DNA of 54,765 bases from Bacteroidales bacterium (GTDB lineage Bacteria > Bacteroidota > Bacteroidia > Bacteroidales > UBA932): assembly GCA_017437125.1 (NCBI GenBank), contig JAFSBV010000011.1, positions 1 through 54,765 of the forward strand. Direction: 5' to 3'. The notes beneath the pieces were generated by a model. It did not search any database. It saw only the letters and a program-made list of their open reading frames with translations, and was not told the DNA's origin. Position numbers and translations under genes: made by a program. Shown here piece after piece: positions 35,554 to 43,721 of this stretch (positions are counted from its first letter, which is position 1; every line of letters begins with the position of its first letter).

Positions 35554-37026
35554 CTATGGAATCATTTCGGTTACGTTGATTTCCAGGTCTCTGCCCTTGA
35601 TGAAATCGTAGAGAGTGCATTGGCGGAGCTGGTAATAGAATGTCCAGAAGTTGCTGACATCGCTTATGTATTGTCTTATGGCGCTGTCGTTTTCAGTCTG
35701 AGCCATGTTGAGGTCGGTTACCGTGGCGTTTCCTTCGCGGAAACGGTGCATGGTCAGCTCATATCGTTCTGATGCGACCTGCATGGCTTTTCTTGAGACC
35801 ATGCACTGCTGTCTCTGGTTGTTGAACTGGCTGACAGCAGTGAAGACCTGTCTTCTGAAGTCGTTTTCCGACTGCTGTACCTGAGCCCTGACGACTTCCT
35901 GTGCCGCTTTGGCCTTCTGCACCTTTCCTTTGCCGAGTCCCCAGTCGAAGATAGGAATGCTGAATGTTATGCCGACAACTTCCTGATCAAGAAGGTTCTT
36001 GTATGCCTGCGGGAATTCCGGACCTGTCTGCGACAATCCGAATCGTGCATTCAAGGCGAATGAAAAGCCTCTGGATGCCTTGGCATGGGCTACCGAGGAT
36101 TCTGCATTCAGCAGGCTGAGTTCGTTGTTTAGGCTGAAGCTGGAATTTGAAAGGGATTTCTCCATCACGATGTCATAATCCATCTGCACATCAGGAAGTT
36201 CCTCCTCGATTACCGGAACAACTTCAAATGATTCGTCGAGACCGAGGATGGAGTTCAGGCTCATCTGGGCCTCTCTGACCGCAACGGCAGTCTCATTTAT
36301 GGAAATGCTGTCGTTAAGCATTCTGAGTTCCATCTGAAGGTACTCCGCACGTGTGACATCTCCCAGCTGAAGCCTTTCCTTTGCGATCCTGAGCATGTTT
36401 CCGGAATTCTCGAAATTGCTCTTGCTGATATTGTTGTTCATCTGGGCCAGAAGGAGATTGTGATATGCATAGACGGCATTGATGGTGATTCCTTCCATTG
36501 ATTCCAGATAATTCCTCTTGCCTTTTTCATATTCCTTAGGCTCGATCTTCTTGTCCCATTTGAACTGATTGTACGAGAAGAGCGGCTGGTAGTACGAAAC
36601 GGTTATAGGTCTTGAATACCAGGTGAGGCTCCTGTTGCTTCCGAACTGGTCTATGCGCGAAAGATCTGAGAATACAGAGAGAGTTCCTCCGGTGAATGTG
36701 ATGTTCTGGTTCATCTGCAGACCGATGCCGTTCTGGAGATTGTTGGAACTGACATATTTCAATGTTCCGTCGTCAGGATTCTGAAGGAGTGTCAGTGAAC
36801 GGTCGAAGTTCATGATGTCACCCTGAAGATAGAAGGAAGGAAGACGGCTTGCCTTGTATGAACGATATGCCCAGTAAGTTGAAACGAAAGCCTGCTTGGC
36901 TTCAAGCGCAGCTACCGATCTTGTGCGTGCCGTATGTATCGCTTCGGACAAGGTCATTTCTTCCTGTGCCGAAACAGGCAGAGCAGCGAGGAGGATGGCA
37001 ATTGTTGTTATTATCCGGTTTTTCAT
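35554..37026 (-). CDS. TolC-family outer-membrane efflux protein
   Basis: A 490-residue outer-membrane duct. I set the start at 37026 because MKNRIITTIAILLAALPVSA is a signal peptide and the sigma-54-like promoter lies just upstream (37078-37093). The longer frame from 37107 would begin upstream of that promoter. The sequence is a duplicated helical-hairpin/beta pattern: long coiled-coil helices (for example ALEAKQAFVSTYWAYRSYKA, MLRIAKERLQLGDVTRAEYL and the matching second-half RYELTMHRFREGNATVTDLN). This internal repeat is diagnostic of TolC-type proteins. It is first in the export operon, followed by adaptor, permease and ATPase. Confidence 0.9.
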   Translation of the reverse strand: MKNRIITTIAILLAALPVSAQEEMTLSEAIHTARTRSVAALEAKQAFVSTYWAYRSYKASRLPSFYLQGDIMNFDRSLTLLQNPDDGTLKYVSSNNLQNGIGLQMNQNITFTGGTLSVFSDLSRIDQFGSNRSLTWYSRPITVSYYQPLFSYNQFKWDKKIEPKEYEKGKRNYLESMEGITINAVYAYHNLLLAQMNNNISKSNFENSGNMLRIAKERLQLGDVTRAEYLQMELRMLNDSISINETAVAVREAQMSLNSILGLDESFEVVPVIEEELPDVQMDYDIVMEKSLSNSSFSLNNELSLLNAESSVAHAKASRGFSFALNARFGLSQTGPEFPQAYKNLLDQEVVGITFSIPIFDWGLGKGKVQKAKAAQEVVRAQVQQSENDFRRQVFTAVSQFNNQRQQCMVSRKAMQVASERYELTMHRFREGNATVTDLNMAQTENDSAIRQYISDVSNFWTFYYQLRQCTLYDFIKGRDLEINVTEMIP

Positions 37027-37077
37027 GTTTATTATATAATAATAAAGCTGTTTTACTTTGGTTTTGCCGGAAATAGA

Positions 37078-37093
37078 ACATCTGCCGTGCCAA
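37078..37093 (-). promoter_or_regulatory. Sigma-54-like promoter of the export operon (upstream of tolC)
   Basis: Minus strand: TTGGCACG (37093-37086), GCAG, then ATGT (37081-37078). The -24 box is a perfect match to TTGGCACG with correct four-base spacing. The -12 box has two of four consensus bases of TTGC. The predicted start is near 37068, about 42 nt before the tolC start codon. It matches the element upstream of P1 in both the -24 box and the ATG of the -12 box. Confidence 0.6.
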
Positions 37094-37149
37094 ACTTTGC
37101 AATACATTGATAATCAATGTTTTACATAAAATAGCTACAAGGGCGTAGT

Positions 37150-37186
37150 GTAAAGAAACTTTACAATCAGTGTAAAGTTTTTTAAA
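37150..37186. promoter_or_regulatory. Putative activator (UAS) sites upstream of tolC and the ECF sigma gene
   Basis: A perfect GTAAAG-AAA-CTTTAC palindrome occupies 37150-37164, centred about 88 bp upstream of the predicted sigma-54-like start. A second, degenerate site begins TGTAAAG at 37171, 22 bp further away (two helical turns). The palindrome is the same as at 10647-10661. The region also lies 62-77 bp before the divergent ECF sigma gene, so it could influence both directions. Confidence 0.55.
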
Positions 37187-37226
37187 AGTGTAAGATTTTC
37201 GGAATTGTTTTTGAAAAGAACCCGGA

Positions 37227-37814
37227 ATGAACTTTACAAACAGACATATGATACGCGGTCATTCACGCGATTCGGAACTGATGGGGGAAATCTCTCTTGG
37301 ACGTCAGGCTGCCCTCAGACAGATTATTGACAGATATATGGCAGTGGTTTCCAGAACTGCCTACAGGATATTGTGTGACCGTCCGGACAGTGAGAATGTT
37401 ACCAGGAAGGTCTTCATGAAGATATGGAAGAATGCTTCTTTGTACGATGGGGGATCGTCCGTTCAGATATGGATATATAAGATCACATATGATTTATGTA
37501 TGGAATGCCTGAGGATGCGCAGGATCCTTGATTATTTCTCTATCCGTCCTTCTGTGTATGAGGCTTCTGCTCCTGATGCACTTTCTCCCGAAGATGATTT
37601 CATTACAAAAGAGACTTGGGCAGTCTTCTGCAGGGCTTCGCAGGAACTTTCAGCCAAGCAGAGAGCTGTTTTCGCTTTCAATGAGCTGGAAGGACTTTCT
37701 GTTTCTGATACTGCTGCGATAACGGGAATGACAAAAGAACAGGTCAGAAGCCATATGAATGCTGCCGCAATGAAAGTCAGACATGAACTTGAAAGATATG
37801 GAAAAGTCAGATGA
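37227..37814 (+). CDS. ECF-type RNA polymerase sigma factor
   Basis: A 195-residue sigma-70-family factor of the extracytoplasmic-function type. Region 2 covers about 30-95: QIIDRYMAVVSRTAYRILCD, then FMKIWKNASLYD, then IWIYKITYDLCMECLRMRR. A linker follows, then region 4 (about 135-190): ELSAKQRAVFAFNELEGLSV and a helix-turn-helix VRSHMNAAAMKVRHEL. It is divergent from tolC across a 200-bp control region and is followed by an overlapping single-TM protein gene, an arrangement common for ECF sigma/anti-sigma pairs. Target promoters are not identified. A shorter start at 37248 (MIRGHSRD) is possible. Confidence 0.85.
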   Translation: MNFTNRHMIRGHSRDSELMGEISLGRQAALRQIIDRYMAVVSRTAYRILCDRPDSENVTRKVFMKIWKNASLYDGGSSVQIWIYKITYDLCMECLRMRRILDYFSIRPSVYEASAPDALSPEDDFITKETWAVFCRASQELSAKQRAVFAFNELEGLSVSDTAAITGMTKEQVRSHMNAAAMKVRHELERYGKVR

Positions 37815-38145
37815 ATATATTGCTTATGATGCATATGTCGGTTATCTCCGGAAGGTCACCGGTGCTCCGTCTGATCCGGATAGCCTGAGAGAATCCATAT
37901 TGATCCGCTCGGTAGAGAATTCTGAGTTGCAGACAGCCCTGATCATATTGAAAAGGCTGGTGGTCGCTGTCTGCATAGTACTGATATGCGCGCTGTGTGC
38001 CGGTGGATTCAGATTACTATCATCTTCCCCTGTTGAAGACGGAAACATATGGAATGAGGCCAGGATTGAGGGACGTGGAACAAGGGGAGCTATGAGACTG
38101 TATGAAGCCTATGAACATTCTATGAAAAACAGAGAAAATATATAA
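37798..38145 (+). CDS. Small single-TM protein, possible anti-sigma factor
   Basis: A 115-residue protein with one TM segment at about 48-70 (LVVAVCIVLICALCAGGF). The cytoplasmic N-terminus is about 45 residues and the C-terminus is short and extracytoplasmic. It overlaps the end of the ECF sigma gene by 17 nt; an in-frame ATG at 37783 would lengthen it by five residues. Membership in a known anti-sigma family is not visible: no zinc-binding HxxxCxxC is seen. Topology and position after an ECF sigma gene suggest a membrane-bound regulator of that factor. This is inference. Confidence 0.6.
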   Translation: MEKSDEYIAYDAYVGYLRKVTGAPSDPDSLRESILIRSVENSELQTALIILKRLVVAVCIVLICALCAGGFRLLSSSPVEDGNIWNEARIEGRGTRGAMRLYEAYEHSMKNRENI

Positions 38146-38156
38146 TCCCTCATGCC

Positions 38157-39182
38157 ATGGATAATTTTCGCTTATTTATAGCAATAGTTCTGATTGCATT
38201 TATAAACTCTTGTACTACATATTATTATGTGGTTACTGATGTTGACAATGATTTGAATGTTGAAAGAAGGATATATGCTTCTTCTGACGATGCTTCCCAG
38301 GTCTCGTTTCCTGTCGATGCCGGTTCCGGCTGGAAGGTTTCGTCATTAGATGTCCCGTTCGTTGTTGATTTCTATGATGTGTCTGAGGAAATGACTCATA
38401 TGGCTGAATGCAGGGGATTGGATATGGATGCGGTTTCATTAGGACTGAATGGTGGAGACGATCCTGTTCTAAGTCCGGATGAATCTGTTGATCGCAGATT
38501 CAGGTGGTTCTATACGTATTATGATTACCGTGCCGTATTCAGCAGTCTTAGGGACAGGCTTCCGCTTCCGTTTGACGGATATCTTACAGACAAGCAGCAG
38601 GCTCTCTTTTTCGTGGGTGATGATCCGCCAGAGGGATGGAACGGAATAGAAATGTACTATCTGTTGGACGATATCTGTCAGAATTTCGCCAGATGGCACT
38701 CTGATGCCACTTATGATGTGATGTGCGAGATCTTCATCCCGTTCTGCACAGATGAGCAGGCTGCAGTCCTTGAAACCGTAAAGGAAAGGTTTATGGAAGG
38801 TCTCGAGCGTGAGGCGTTATTTGCCATGCAACCGGATGAATTTGATGACAGGATGGCCATGGTCGCCCCGGATTCGGGATTCGGAAAGATATATGAAAGG
38901 AATCCGGAAGCGGTTGATATGGCATATGAAGGAGAAACGGAGATAATCGACTGTTTTGAGAATTCCTTCCTGTTCACTCTGAATATGCCGGGAAAGTACA
39001 TCAAAGGGAATGCGCAGGAGCTTATTGACGGGAATCCTTCATGGAAGATGGATGCCTTCAGACTTCTGTATGGCGATATGGTACTTGAAGCGACTTCAAG
39101 AACGGTGAACCTATGGGCGTTTATTCTTACATTCGCCGTTATTGCACTTCTGCTTCAACTGTTTGCAAAAGGTCTTTTCTAA
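38157..39182 (+). CDS. Uncharacterised lipoprotein with C-terminal TM segment
   Basis: A 341-residue protein I do not recognise. It begins with a lipoprotein-type signal (LFIAIVLIAFINSC, Cys at about residue 19) followed by TTYYYVVTDVDNDLNVER. A long mixed, acidic domain follows, with DFYDVSEEMTHMAECRG and a segment on electron-poor, Phe-rich helices (RRFRWFYTYYDYRAVFSSL). It ends in a hydrophobic helix (WAFILTFAVIALLLQLFAKG) close to the C-terminus. Lipidation plus a C-terminal TM is unusual. It lies 11 nt after the small TM protein, so it likely belongs to the ECF sigma transcription unit and could sense an envelope signal. Confidence 0.65.
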   Translation: MDNFRLFIAIVLIAFINSCTTYYYVVTDVDNDLNVERRIYASSDDASQVSFPVDAGSGWKVSSLDVPFVVDFYDVSEEMTHMAECRGLDMDAVSLGLNGGDDPVLSPDESVDRRFRWFYTYYDYRAVFSSLRDRLPLPFDGYLTDKQQALFFVGDDPPEGWNGIEMYYLLDDICQNFARWHSDATYDVMCEIFIPFCTDEQAAVLETVKERFMEGLEREALFAMQPDEFDDRMAMVAPDSGFGKIYERNPEAVDMAYEGETEIIDCFENSFLFTLNMPGKYIKGNAQELIDGNPSWKMDAFRLLYGDMVLEATSRTVNLWAFILTFAVIALLLQLFAKGLF

Positions 39183-39246
39183 ACGTCAGACGCTTTCTTC
39201 GGGCATATCTTTTGTTTGCGGGAAATGGTAATAATCAGACTGCATT

Positions 39247-39960
39247 ATGCATAAGGAACAATCTAAAAGAATACAGACCTCGATACTCAATTCGGCTGAG
39301 AAGAAGGTGCTGGTATGGCTTGCCTCAAGACAGCCCAAGTGGATGACTTCGGATATCCTTACATTCATCGGTGTTCTCGGCGCTATCATGGCGGCGGTAG
39401 GATATGCGCTCTCTAATTACGATATCCGATGGTTATGGTTCGCTTCTTTCGGCTTCTTCGTGAACTGGTACGGAGACTCGCTGGATGGTACACTTGCCCG
39501 CGTCAGGGGCACTCAAAGGCCGGTTTACGGCTTTTATCTGGATCATTGCATTGATGGAATAACCATGGCGATAATGTGTGTCGGAGCAGGACTGTCAGAT
39601 CTGCTTAATCTTTATATCGCCATGGCGGTGCTTGTGGTGTATCTGCTTCTGTCGATATCCGTCTATATCAATGCTCATCTGAAAGGGGAGTTCAAACTTA
39701 CATATGCCGGAATGGGACCGACAGAGTTCCGTATCATCATGATAATAGTGAATACCTTGTTCATCTATATCGCTCCTTTGAGAGAGTACGCGTTGACTGT
39801 CAATGTCCTGGGAACAGATATCATTCTCGGCTCATTTGATTTTGTCGGACTGGCGATTCTGTTCGTGCTTGTGGCGATACATCTGTCAAATTTTGCAGGT
39901 GACGCCAAAGCTTATTCCAAGATCGATCCGCTGAAGGCATGGGATGGAAAACTGAGATAG
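39247..39960 (+). CDS. CDP-alcohol phosphatidyltransferase family protein
   Basis: A 237-residue integral membrane enzyme. It carries the full CDP-alcohol phosphotransferase signature D-x2-DG-x2-AR-x8-G-x3-D-x3-D at about 78-103: DSLDGTLAR, then GFYLDHCID. At least five hydrophobic segments follow. The family joins a CDP-linked lipid to an alcohol (inositol, glycerol-phosphate, serine, choline), or, in some members, the reverse arrangement. The alcohol used here cannot be told from sequence. Its stop overlaps the start of the GtrA-like gene, and an acyltransferase follows, which suggests a lipid-building module. Confidence 0.82.
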   Translation: MHKEQSKRIQTSILNSAEKKVLVWLASRQPKWMTSDILTFIGVLGAIMAAVGYALSNYDIRWLWFASFGFFVNWYGDSLDGTLARVRGTQRPVYGFYLDHCIDGITMAIMCVGAGLSDLLNLYIAMAVLVVYLLLSISVYINAHLKGEFKLTYAGMGPTEFRIIMIIVNTLFIYIAPLREYALTVNVLGTDIILGSFDFVGLAILFVLVAIHLSNFAGDAKAYSKIDPLKAWDGKLR

Positions 39961-40364
39961 CTGTGCGTGTTCCCAAATTCGTGCTTGTGAATGCGCTTGG
40001 TACGGTAGTGGATACTGCCGTATTGTGGGCCCTGTCTGAGCATGTCTTTCACAGCTATGTGGGAACTTATATGCTGTCGCCTTTGATTTCTTTCGAATTC
40101 GCTGTATTCTCAAACTTCTGCTGTTCCTTCTTCTTCATATGGAAGGATAGGGTCGAGATGGATGGAATCAGGCTGTTCTTCAAGAAATATCTCTTTTACA
40201 ATCTCTCATGCTCTATGACATTCCTGCTGAAGATGGGCTTCCTTCTTATGTTCGAGCTTTTGTTTGGGTGGAATGTTGTAATATGCAATCTTGCAGCACT
40301 TTGCATTTCGGGGATCATTAACTTCAGCATGGGCGAATGGGTCGTGTTCAGAAAAAGGAGGTAA
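39939..40364 (+). CDS. GtrA-like membrane protein
   Basis: A 141-residue protein with four TM segments. The pattern FVLVNALGTVVDTAVLWALS ... ISFEFAVFSNFCCSFFFIWKDR is that of the GtrA/DPMS family, which is linked to moving lipid-linked sugars across the membrane. A GTG at 39963 is an alternative start that would remove most of the 22-nt overlap with the preceding gene. It ends one base before the acyltransferase start, whose ribosome-binding GGAGG (40357-40361) is inside this gene. Its partner lipid in this cluster is unknown. Confidence 0.8.
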   Translation: MGWKTEIAVRVPKFVLVNALGTVVDTAVLWALSEHVFHSYVGTYMLSPLISFEFAVFSNFCCSFFFIWKDRVEMDGIRLFFKKYLFYNLSCSMTFLLKMGFLLMFELLFGWNVVICNLAALCISGIINFSMGEWVVFRKRR

Positions 40365-40365
40365 G

Positions 40366-41208
40366 ATGCCGCTGTTGTCTGTAGAAGAACTGGAGCGGAT
40401 GGCTCCGATATTCAAGGGCAGGGCAGGAAATGCATTTGCCAAAGGAATGATGCACCTCTTGTCCATTGACAGGGTGAATGAGCTTTATGACAGGAATACA
40501 GCCGTAAACGGGCCTGATTTCGCGGCTGCAGTGCTGGATGATATCGACATGCGGTATCATATTGGCTGTGCTTCCGCAGATCCGTTTGAAACTCTTTCTT
40601 CTGTCATTCCTGATGGTCCGTTCATTACCGTCAGCAACCATCCCTGTGGTCATGTGGACGGTATCAGCTTAGTTGATGTGTTCGGTCATATGAGACCGGA
40701 TTACAAGGTGATGGTCAATAAGATACTGTCTATGATAAAGCCTCTTGAAAATTGCTTTATCCAGGTTACCCCGACGGGGACGGAGAGGACTGCACCGACT
40801 TCAGCCAGTGTAAGTGGAATCAAGGCAGCGTTAAGGCATCTGCGTTCGGGAGGATCGCTTGGTCTGTTCCCATCTGGAGCTGTTTCCGATCTCAGCATCA
40901 AGTATCGATGCGTGCGGGACAGGGAATGGCAGGAGGCAGTGATAAAGCTCATTATGAAGGCCCAGGTTCCGGTGATTCCTGTCAGATTCTTCGACGGGAA
41001 TTCGGCTTTTTATTATTCTTTGGGACTGATTGACTGGAGAATCCGCCTTCTCCGTCTTCCTGCAGAGGTGTTCAACAAGAGAGGAAAGACAATGCATATC
41101 GGCATCGGCAAAGTGATATCCGTTGAGGAGCAGAAAAGATTCGGCAATGATGTCCGTGCATTCGGTGACTATCTCCGCAAGAGCGTGTATGATATGGAGA
41201 GGCAGTGA
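40366..41208 (+). CDS. PlsC-like lysophospholipid/1-acylglycerol acyltransferase family protein
   Basis: A 280-residue acyltransferase. The start at 40366 follows an exact GGAGG and gives MPLLSVEELERMAPIFKG. The catalytic block is SNHPCGHVDGISLVD (about 85-99), the NHPxGxxDG form in which Asp lies one residue further from His than in the classical H-x4-D. This form is familiar from bacterial lipid acyltransferases of the ornithine/glycine-lipid and related groups. A downstream GLFPSGAVSD matches the family's glycerol-phosphate-binding FPEG-like block, and VPVIPVRFFDGN a later one. Third gene in a lipid module. The acceptor is unknown. Confidence 0.8.
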   Translation: MPLLSVEELERMAPIFKGRAGNAFAKGMMHLLSIDRVNELYDRNTAVNGPDFAAAVLDDIDMRYHIGCASADPFETLSSVIPDGPFITVSNHPCGHVDGISLVDVFGHMRPDYKVMVNKILSMIKPLENCFIQVTPTGTERTAPTSASVSGIKAALRHLRSGGSLGLFPSGAVSDLSIKYRCVRDREWQEAVIKLIMKAQVPVIPVRFFDGNSAFYYSLGLIDWRIRLLRLPAEVFNKRGKTMHIGIGKVISVEEQKRFGNDVRAFGDYLRKSVYDMERQ

Positions 41209-41235
41209 ATGACCTGCGTTTAACGGAATTTTGAT

Positions 41236-41243
41236 TATCTTTG
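41236..41243 (+). promoter_or_regulatory. Bacteroidetes -7 promoter element for the porin gene
   Basis: TATCTTTG matches TAnnTTTG and lies 24 nt before the chosen start at 41268. No clear -33 TTTG is present at the usual distance. It supports the 41268 start over the 41241 frame extension. Confidence 0.5.
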
Positions 41244-41267
41244 CAGCGGATTTTGACTGATATCGAT

Positions 41268-42485
41268 ATGAAAAGACTCTTTATTTCACTGCTTATATTT
41301 ATTCCGTTTGCACTTTCAGCTCAGAATGACAAGACCCTCCTCAGAATTAACGATTCCATTCCATCCATGATAGAGCGTATGATCGCTCAGAAGGATTCGG
41401 CAAAATGGGGAGGCTATCAGCCGAGAAGGATCACGTCGCATATAAACCTGGAGTTCGTGACATCTGCAAATGCATATCTGACTGAAGGGCAGTTTGATGA
41501 AGCAGCATTCAAGATGAACAGGGTACGTCTCGAGATGTATGGAAGACTGAATGAGAATCTTTCATATCATTTCCGTCAGTCGTTCAACAAATACAGCAAT
41601 CCGCATTCCGTTGACAATCTGTCTTCATCTATTGAGTATGCCAACATCAAATGGCATCATAGCGATTTCTTCGAACTTGTTGCGGGAAAGCAGTTTGTAG
41701 CTTTTGCCGGATATGAAGGTTATCTCAATGCTCTGGAGGTCAGGGAGTTCTGTAATTTCAACAATAACGTTGCCGTTTACCAGGCCGGTCTCATGGGTGT
41801 CATGCATCCGAATGACAACAATCAGTTCACACTTCAGGTGACGAATCTCAGAAGCGGAAGCGACAGTGACCTGTATGTATATGGACTTCCTGCGGGAATA
41901 GAACCCTCTAAACTGCCTGTTCTTGCTACAGCCAACTGGAACGGATGGTTTGCCGACAAGACAGTTCATCTCATGTATTCGGCTTCTGTAGGACAGCAGG
42001 CAAAGGGTAAGAACATATATTATCTGATGTGCGGAAACATCTATGAAAAAGGGCCTGTAGTGGCTTATCTTGACGTGCTTTATTCAAGAGAAGGTATCGA
42101 CAGCCAGCAGCGTATCACTACGCTTCAGGGCCAGAGCAGGGGAATGCTACCGGTTACTGCCCAGAATACGCAGCATCTGACCTTCATCGCCAACTGCGAT
42201 TATCAGTTCCATCCGAAATGGAATGCATATCTTAAAGGTGCATACGAGGCAGCCGGAGTATATGAGGCTAACGGCATGTTTGCAAAAGGAAGATATATCA
42301 CATCATGGAATGCCCAGGCATGCCTCGAGTGGTTTCCTTTCAATGAAGACAAGGGCCTGAAGATATTCGCTCACTATGTCTATCATGGACATAAGCTTGC
42401 AGAGAATGCGCTGAGCCTGAATGCATATATGCCTCATACCCAGCGCATATCCCTTGGTCTTGTCTATGTGATGCCTGTTCTTTAG
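41268..42485 (+). CDS. Outer-membrane porin-like beta-barrel protein
   Basis: A 405-residue outer-membrane protein. The start at 41268 gives a signal peptide KRLFISLLIFIPFALSAQ ending at an AxA-like site. The mature chain is built of amphipathic strands with many Tyr, Phe and Trp residues, with ITSHINLEFVTSANAYLTEG early and RISLGLVYVMPVL at the C-terminus. This is typical of the phosphate-selective-porin-like group in Bacteroidales. The substrate cannot be assigned. It converges with the symporter gene: the two stops overlap by four bases (42482-42485). Confidence 0.78.
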   Translation: MKRLFISLLIFIPFALSAQNDKTLLRINDSIPSMIERMIAQKDSAKWGGYQPRRITSHINLEFVTSANAYLTEGQFDEAAFKMNRVRLEMYGRLNENLSYHFRQSFNKYSNPHSVDNLSSSIEYANIKWHHSDFFELVAGKQFVAFAGYEGYLNALEVREFCNFNNNVAVYQAGLMGVMHPNDNNQFTLQVTNLRSGSDSDLYVYGLPAGIEPSKLPVLATANWNGWFADKTVHLMYSASVGQQAKGKNIYYLMCGNIYEKGPVVAYLDVLYSREGIDSQQRITTLQGQSRGMLPVTAQNTQHLTFIANCDYQFHPKWNAYLKGAYEAAGVYEANGMFAKGRYITSWNAQACLEWFPFNEDKGLKIFAHYVYHGHKLAENALSLNAYMPHTQRISLGLVYVMPVL

Positions 42486-43648
42486 GCGTTTTTCTTTCCT
42501 GTAATCTTGTCAACTATTATGGCGATCGCTCCATCGCCGGTCACGTTGCATGCTGTTCCGAAGCTGTCCATTGCTATGTAAAGGGCTATCATCAGTGCCT
42601 GTGCTTCCTGATCGAATCCCAGCATGGACTGGAGCAGTCCGAGGGACGCCATGATTGCGCCTCCTGGTACGCCTGGAGCAGCTACCATGGTGATTCCCAG
42701 CATACATATGAAACCGAGGAACATGCCGAAATCATACGGCATTCCCTGCATTATCATGAGTGCGAGGGCGCATGCTGTGATTTTCAGGATACTGCCGGCC
42801 ATATGGATAGTCGCGCAGAGAGGTATGGTGAATCCTGCAGTATCTTCAGATACTCCGTTCTTCTTTGCCTGTTCCAATGTCACGGGAATGGTTGCTGCAG
42901 ATGATTGCGTTCCAAGGGCCGTGAAATATGCCGGCATCATGTTCCACAGCAGTCTGAAAGGGTTTTTCCTTGCAAATCCGCCTGCGATGGTGAACTGAAG
43001 GAGGAGGATGCCGACGTGGATGATGAAGATGATGCCGATTATCTTGATGAATACGGTCAGGATGGAGAAGACCTGTCCGACATGGGTCATGTTGAGGAAT
43101 ATTCCGAATATATACAGCGGAAGGAGAGGGATGATAGCTGACTTGATGGTCTTTATTATCACCTGCTCGAAGTCGTGGAGAGCATTCTTGAGAGTCTGAC
43201 CGTCAAGAGCGGCAAGTCCGAGGCCGAGTGTGAAGGCGAGGATCAGTGCGGTCATTACGTTCATCAGCGGTGGTATCGTGACCGTGAAGTATGGAGCAAG
43301 TTCTGCCGCCGAGGCCACTTCCTGAAGCGAAGCGCCGCTCTGGATCATTCCAGGGAAAAGGGCTGCACCGGTAAGGTATGATACAAGTCCTGCAAATATC
43401 GTCGAACCGTATGCGATAGCAACTGTTATAAGCAGCATTTTTCCTGCAGTCTTTCCTATATCGGAGATGGCAGGAGCTACCAGACCGACGATGATGAGAG
43501 GGATGGCGAATCCCAGGAACTGGCTGAAAATTCCGTTGAATGTGAGGAATATCCTGACCATCCATGCCGGGGCGACCAGTCCTATGCAGACTCCCATTGC
43601 TATAGCAATCAAGATCTTGCCAAGAAGTCCGATTTTAAGCTTTTTCAT
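42482..43648 (-). CDS. Dicarboxylate/amino-acid:cation symporter (DAACS/SLC1 family)
   Basis: A 388-residue inner-membrane carrier. Hydrophobic throughout with about eight TM segments and two re-entrant regions. FLGFAIPLIIVGLVAPAISD and the later ALGTQSSAATIPVTLEQAKK are the serine-rich hairpin and substrate-binding core of the glutamate-transporter fold. ITMVAAPGVPGGAIMASLGL and DSFGTACNVTGDGAIAIIVD match the second re-entrant hairpin and last TM. It is shorter than GltP (about 430 residues) but all core parts are present. Likely substrates are glutamate, aspartate, serine/threonine or C4-dicarboxylates. It is co-directional with the DUF4250 gene upstream. Confidence 0.88.
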   Translation of the reverse strand: MKKLKIGLLGKILIAIAMGVCIGLVAPAWMVRIFLTFNGIFSQFLGFAIPLIIVGLVAPAISDIGKTAGKMLLITVAIAYGSTIFAGLVSYLTGAALFPGMIQSGASLQEVASAAELAPYFTVTIPPLMNVMTALILAFTLGLGLAALDGQTLKNALHDFEQVIIKTIKSAIIPLLPLYIFGIFLNMTHVGQVFSILTVFIKIIGIIFIIHVGILLLQFTIAGGFARKNPFRLLWNMMPAYFTALGTQSSAATIPVTLEQAKKNGVSEDTAGFTIPLCATIHMAGSILKITACALALMIMQGMPYDFGMFLGFICMLGITMVAAPGVPGGAIMASLGLLQSMLGFDQEAQALMIALYIAMDSFGTACNVTGDGAIAIIVDKITGKKNA

Positions 43649-43721
43649 AGGTTAACAAAAATGTTATTACTTATAATTATTTTGTTTCATGTGTTGATTA
43701 TTATATAATTAGCTGTAAACG

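Noticed and set aside
37027-37107. Longer tolC start at 37107
   Set aside because: It lies upstream of the sigma-54-like promoter and removes the signal peptide from the N-terminus.
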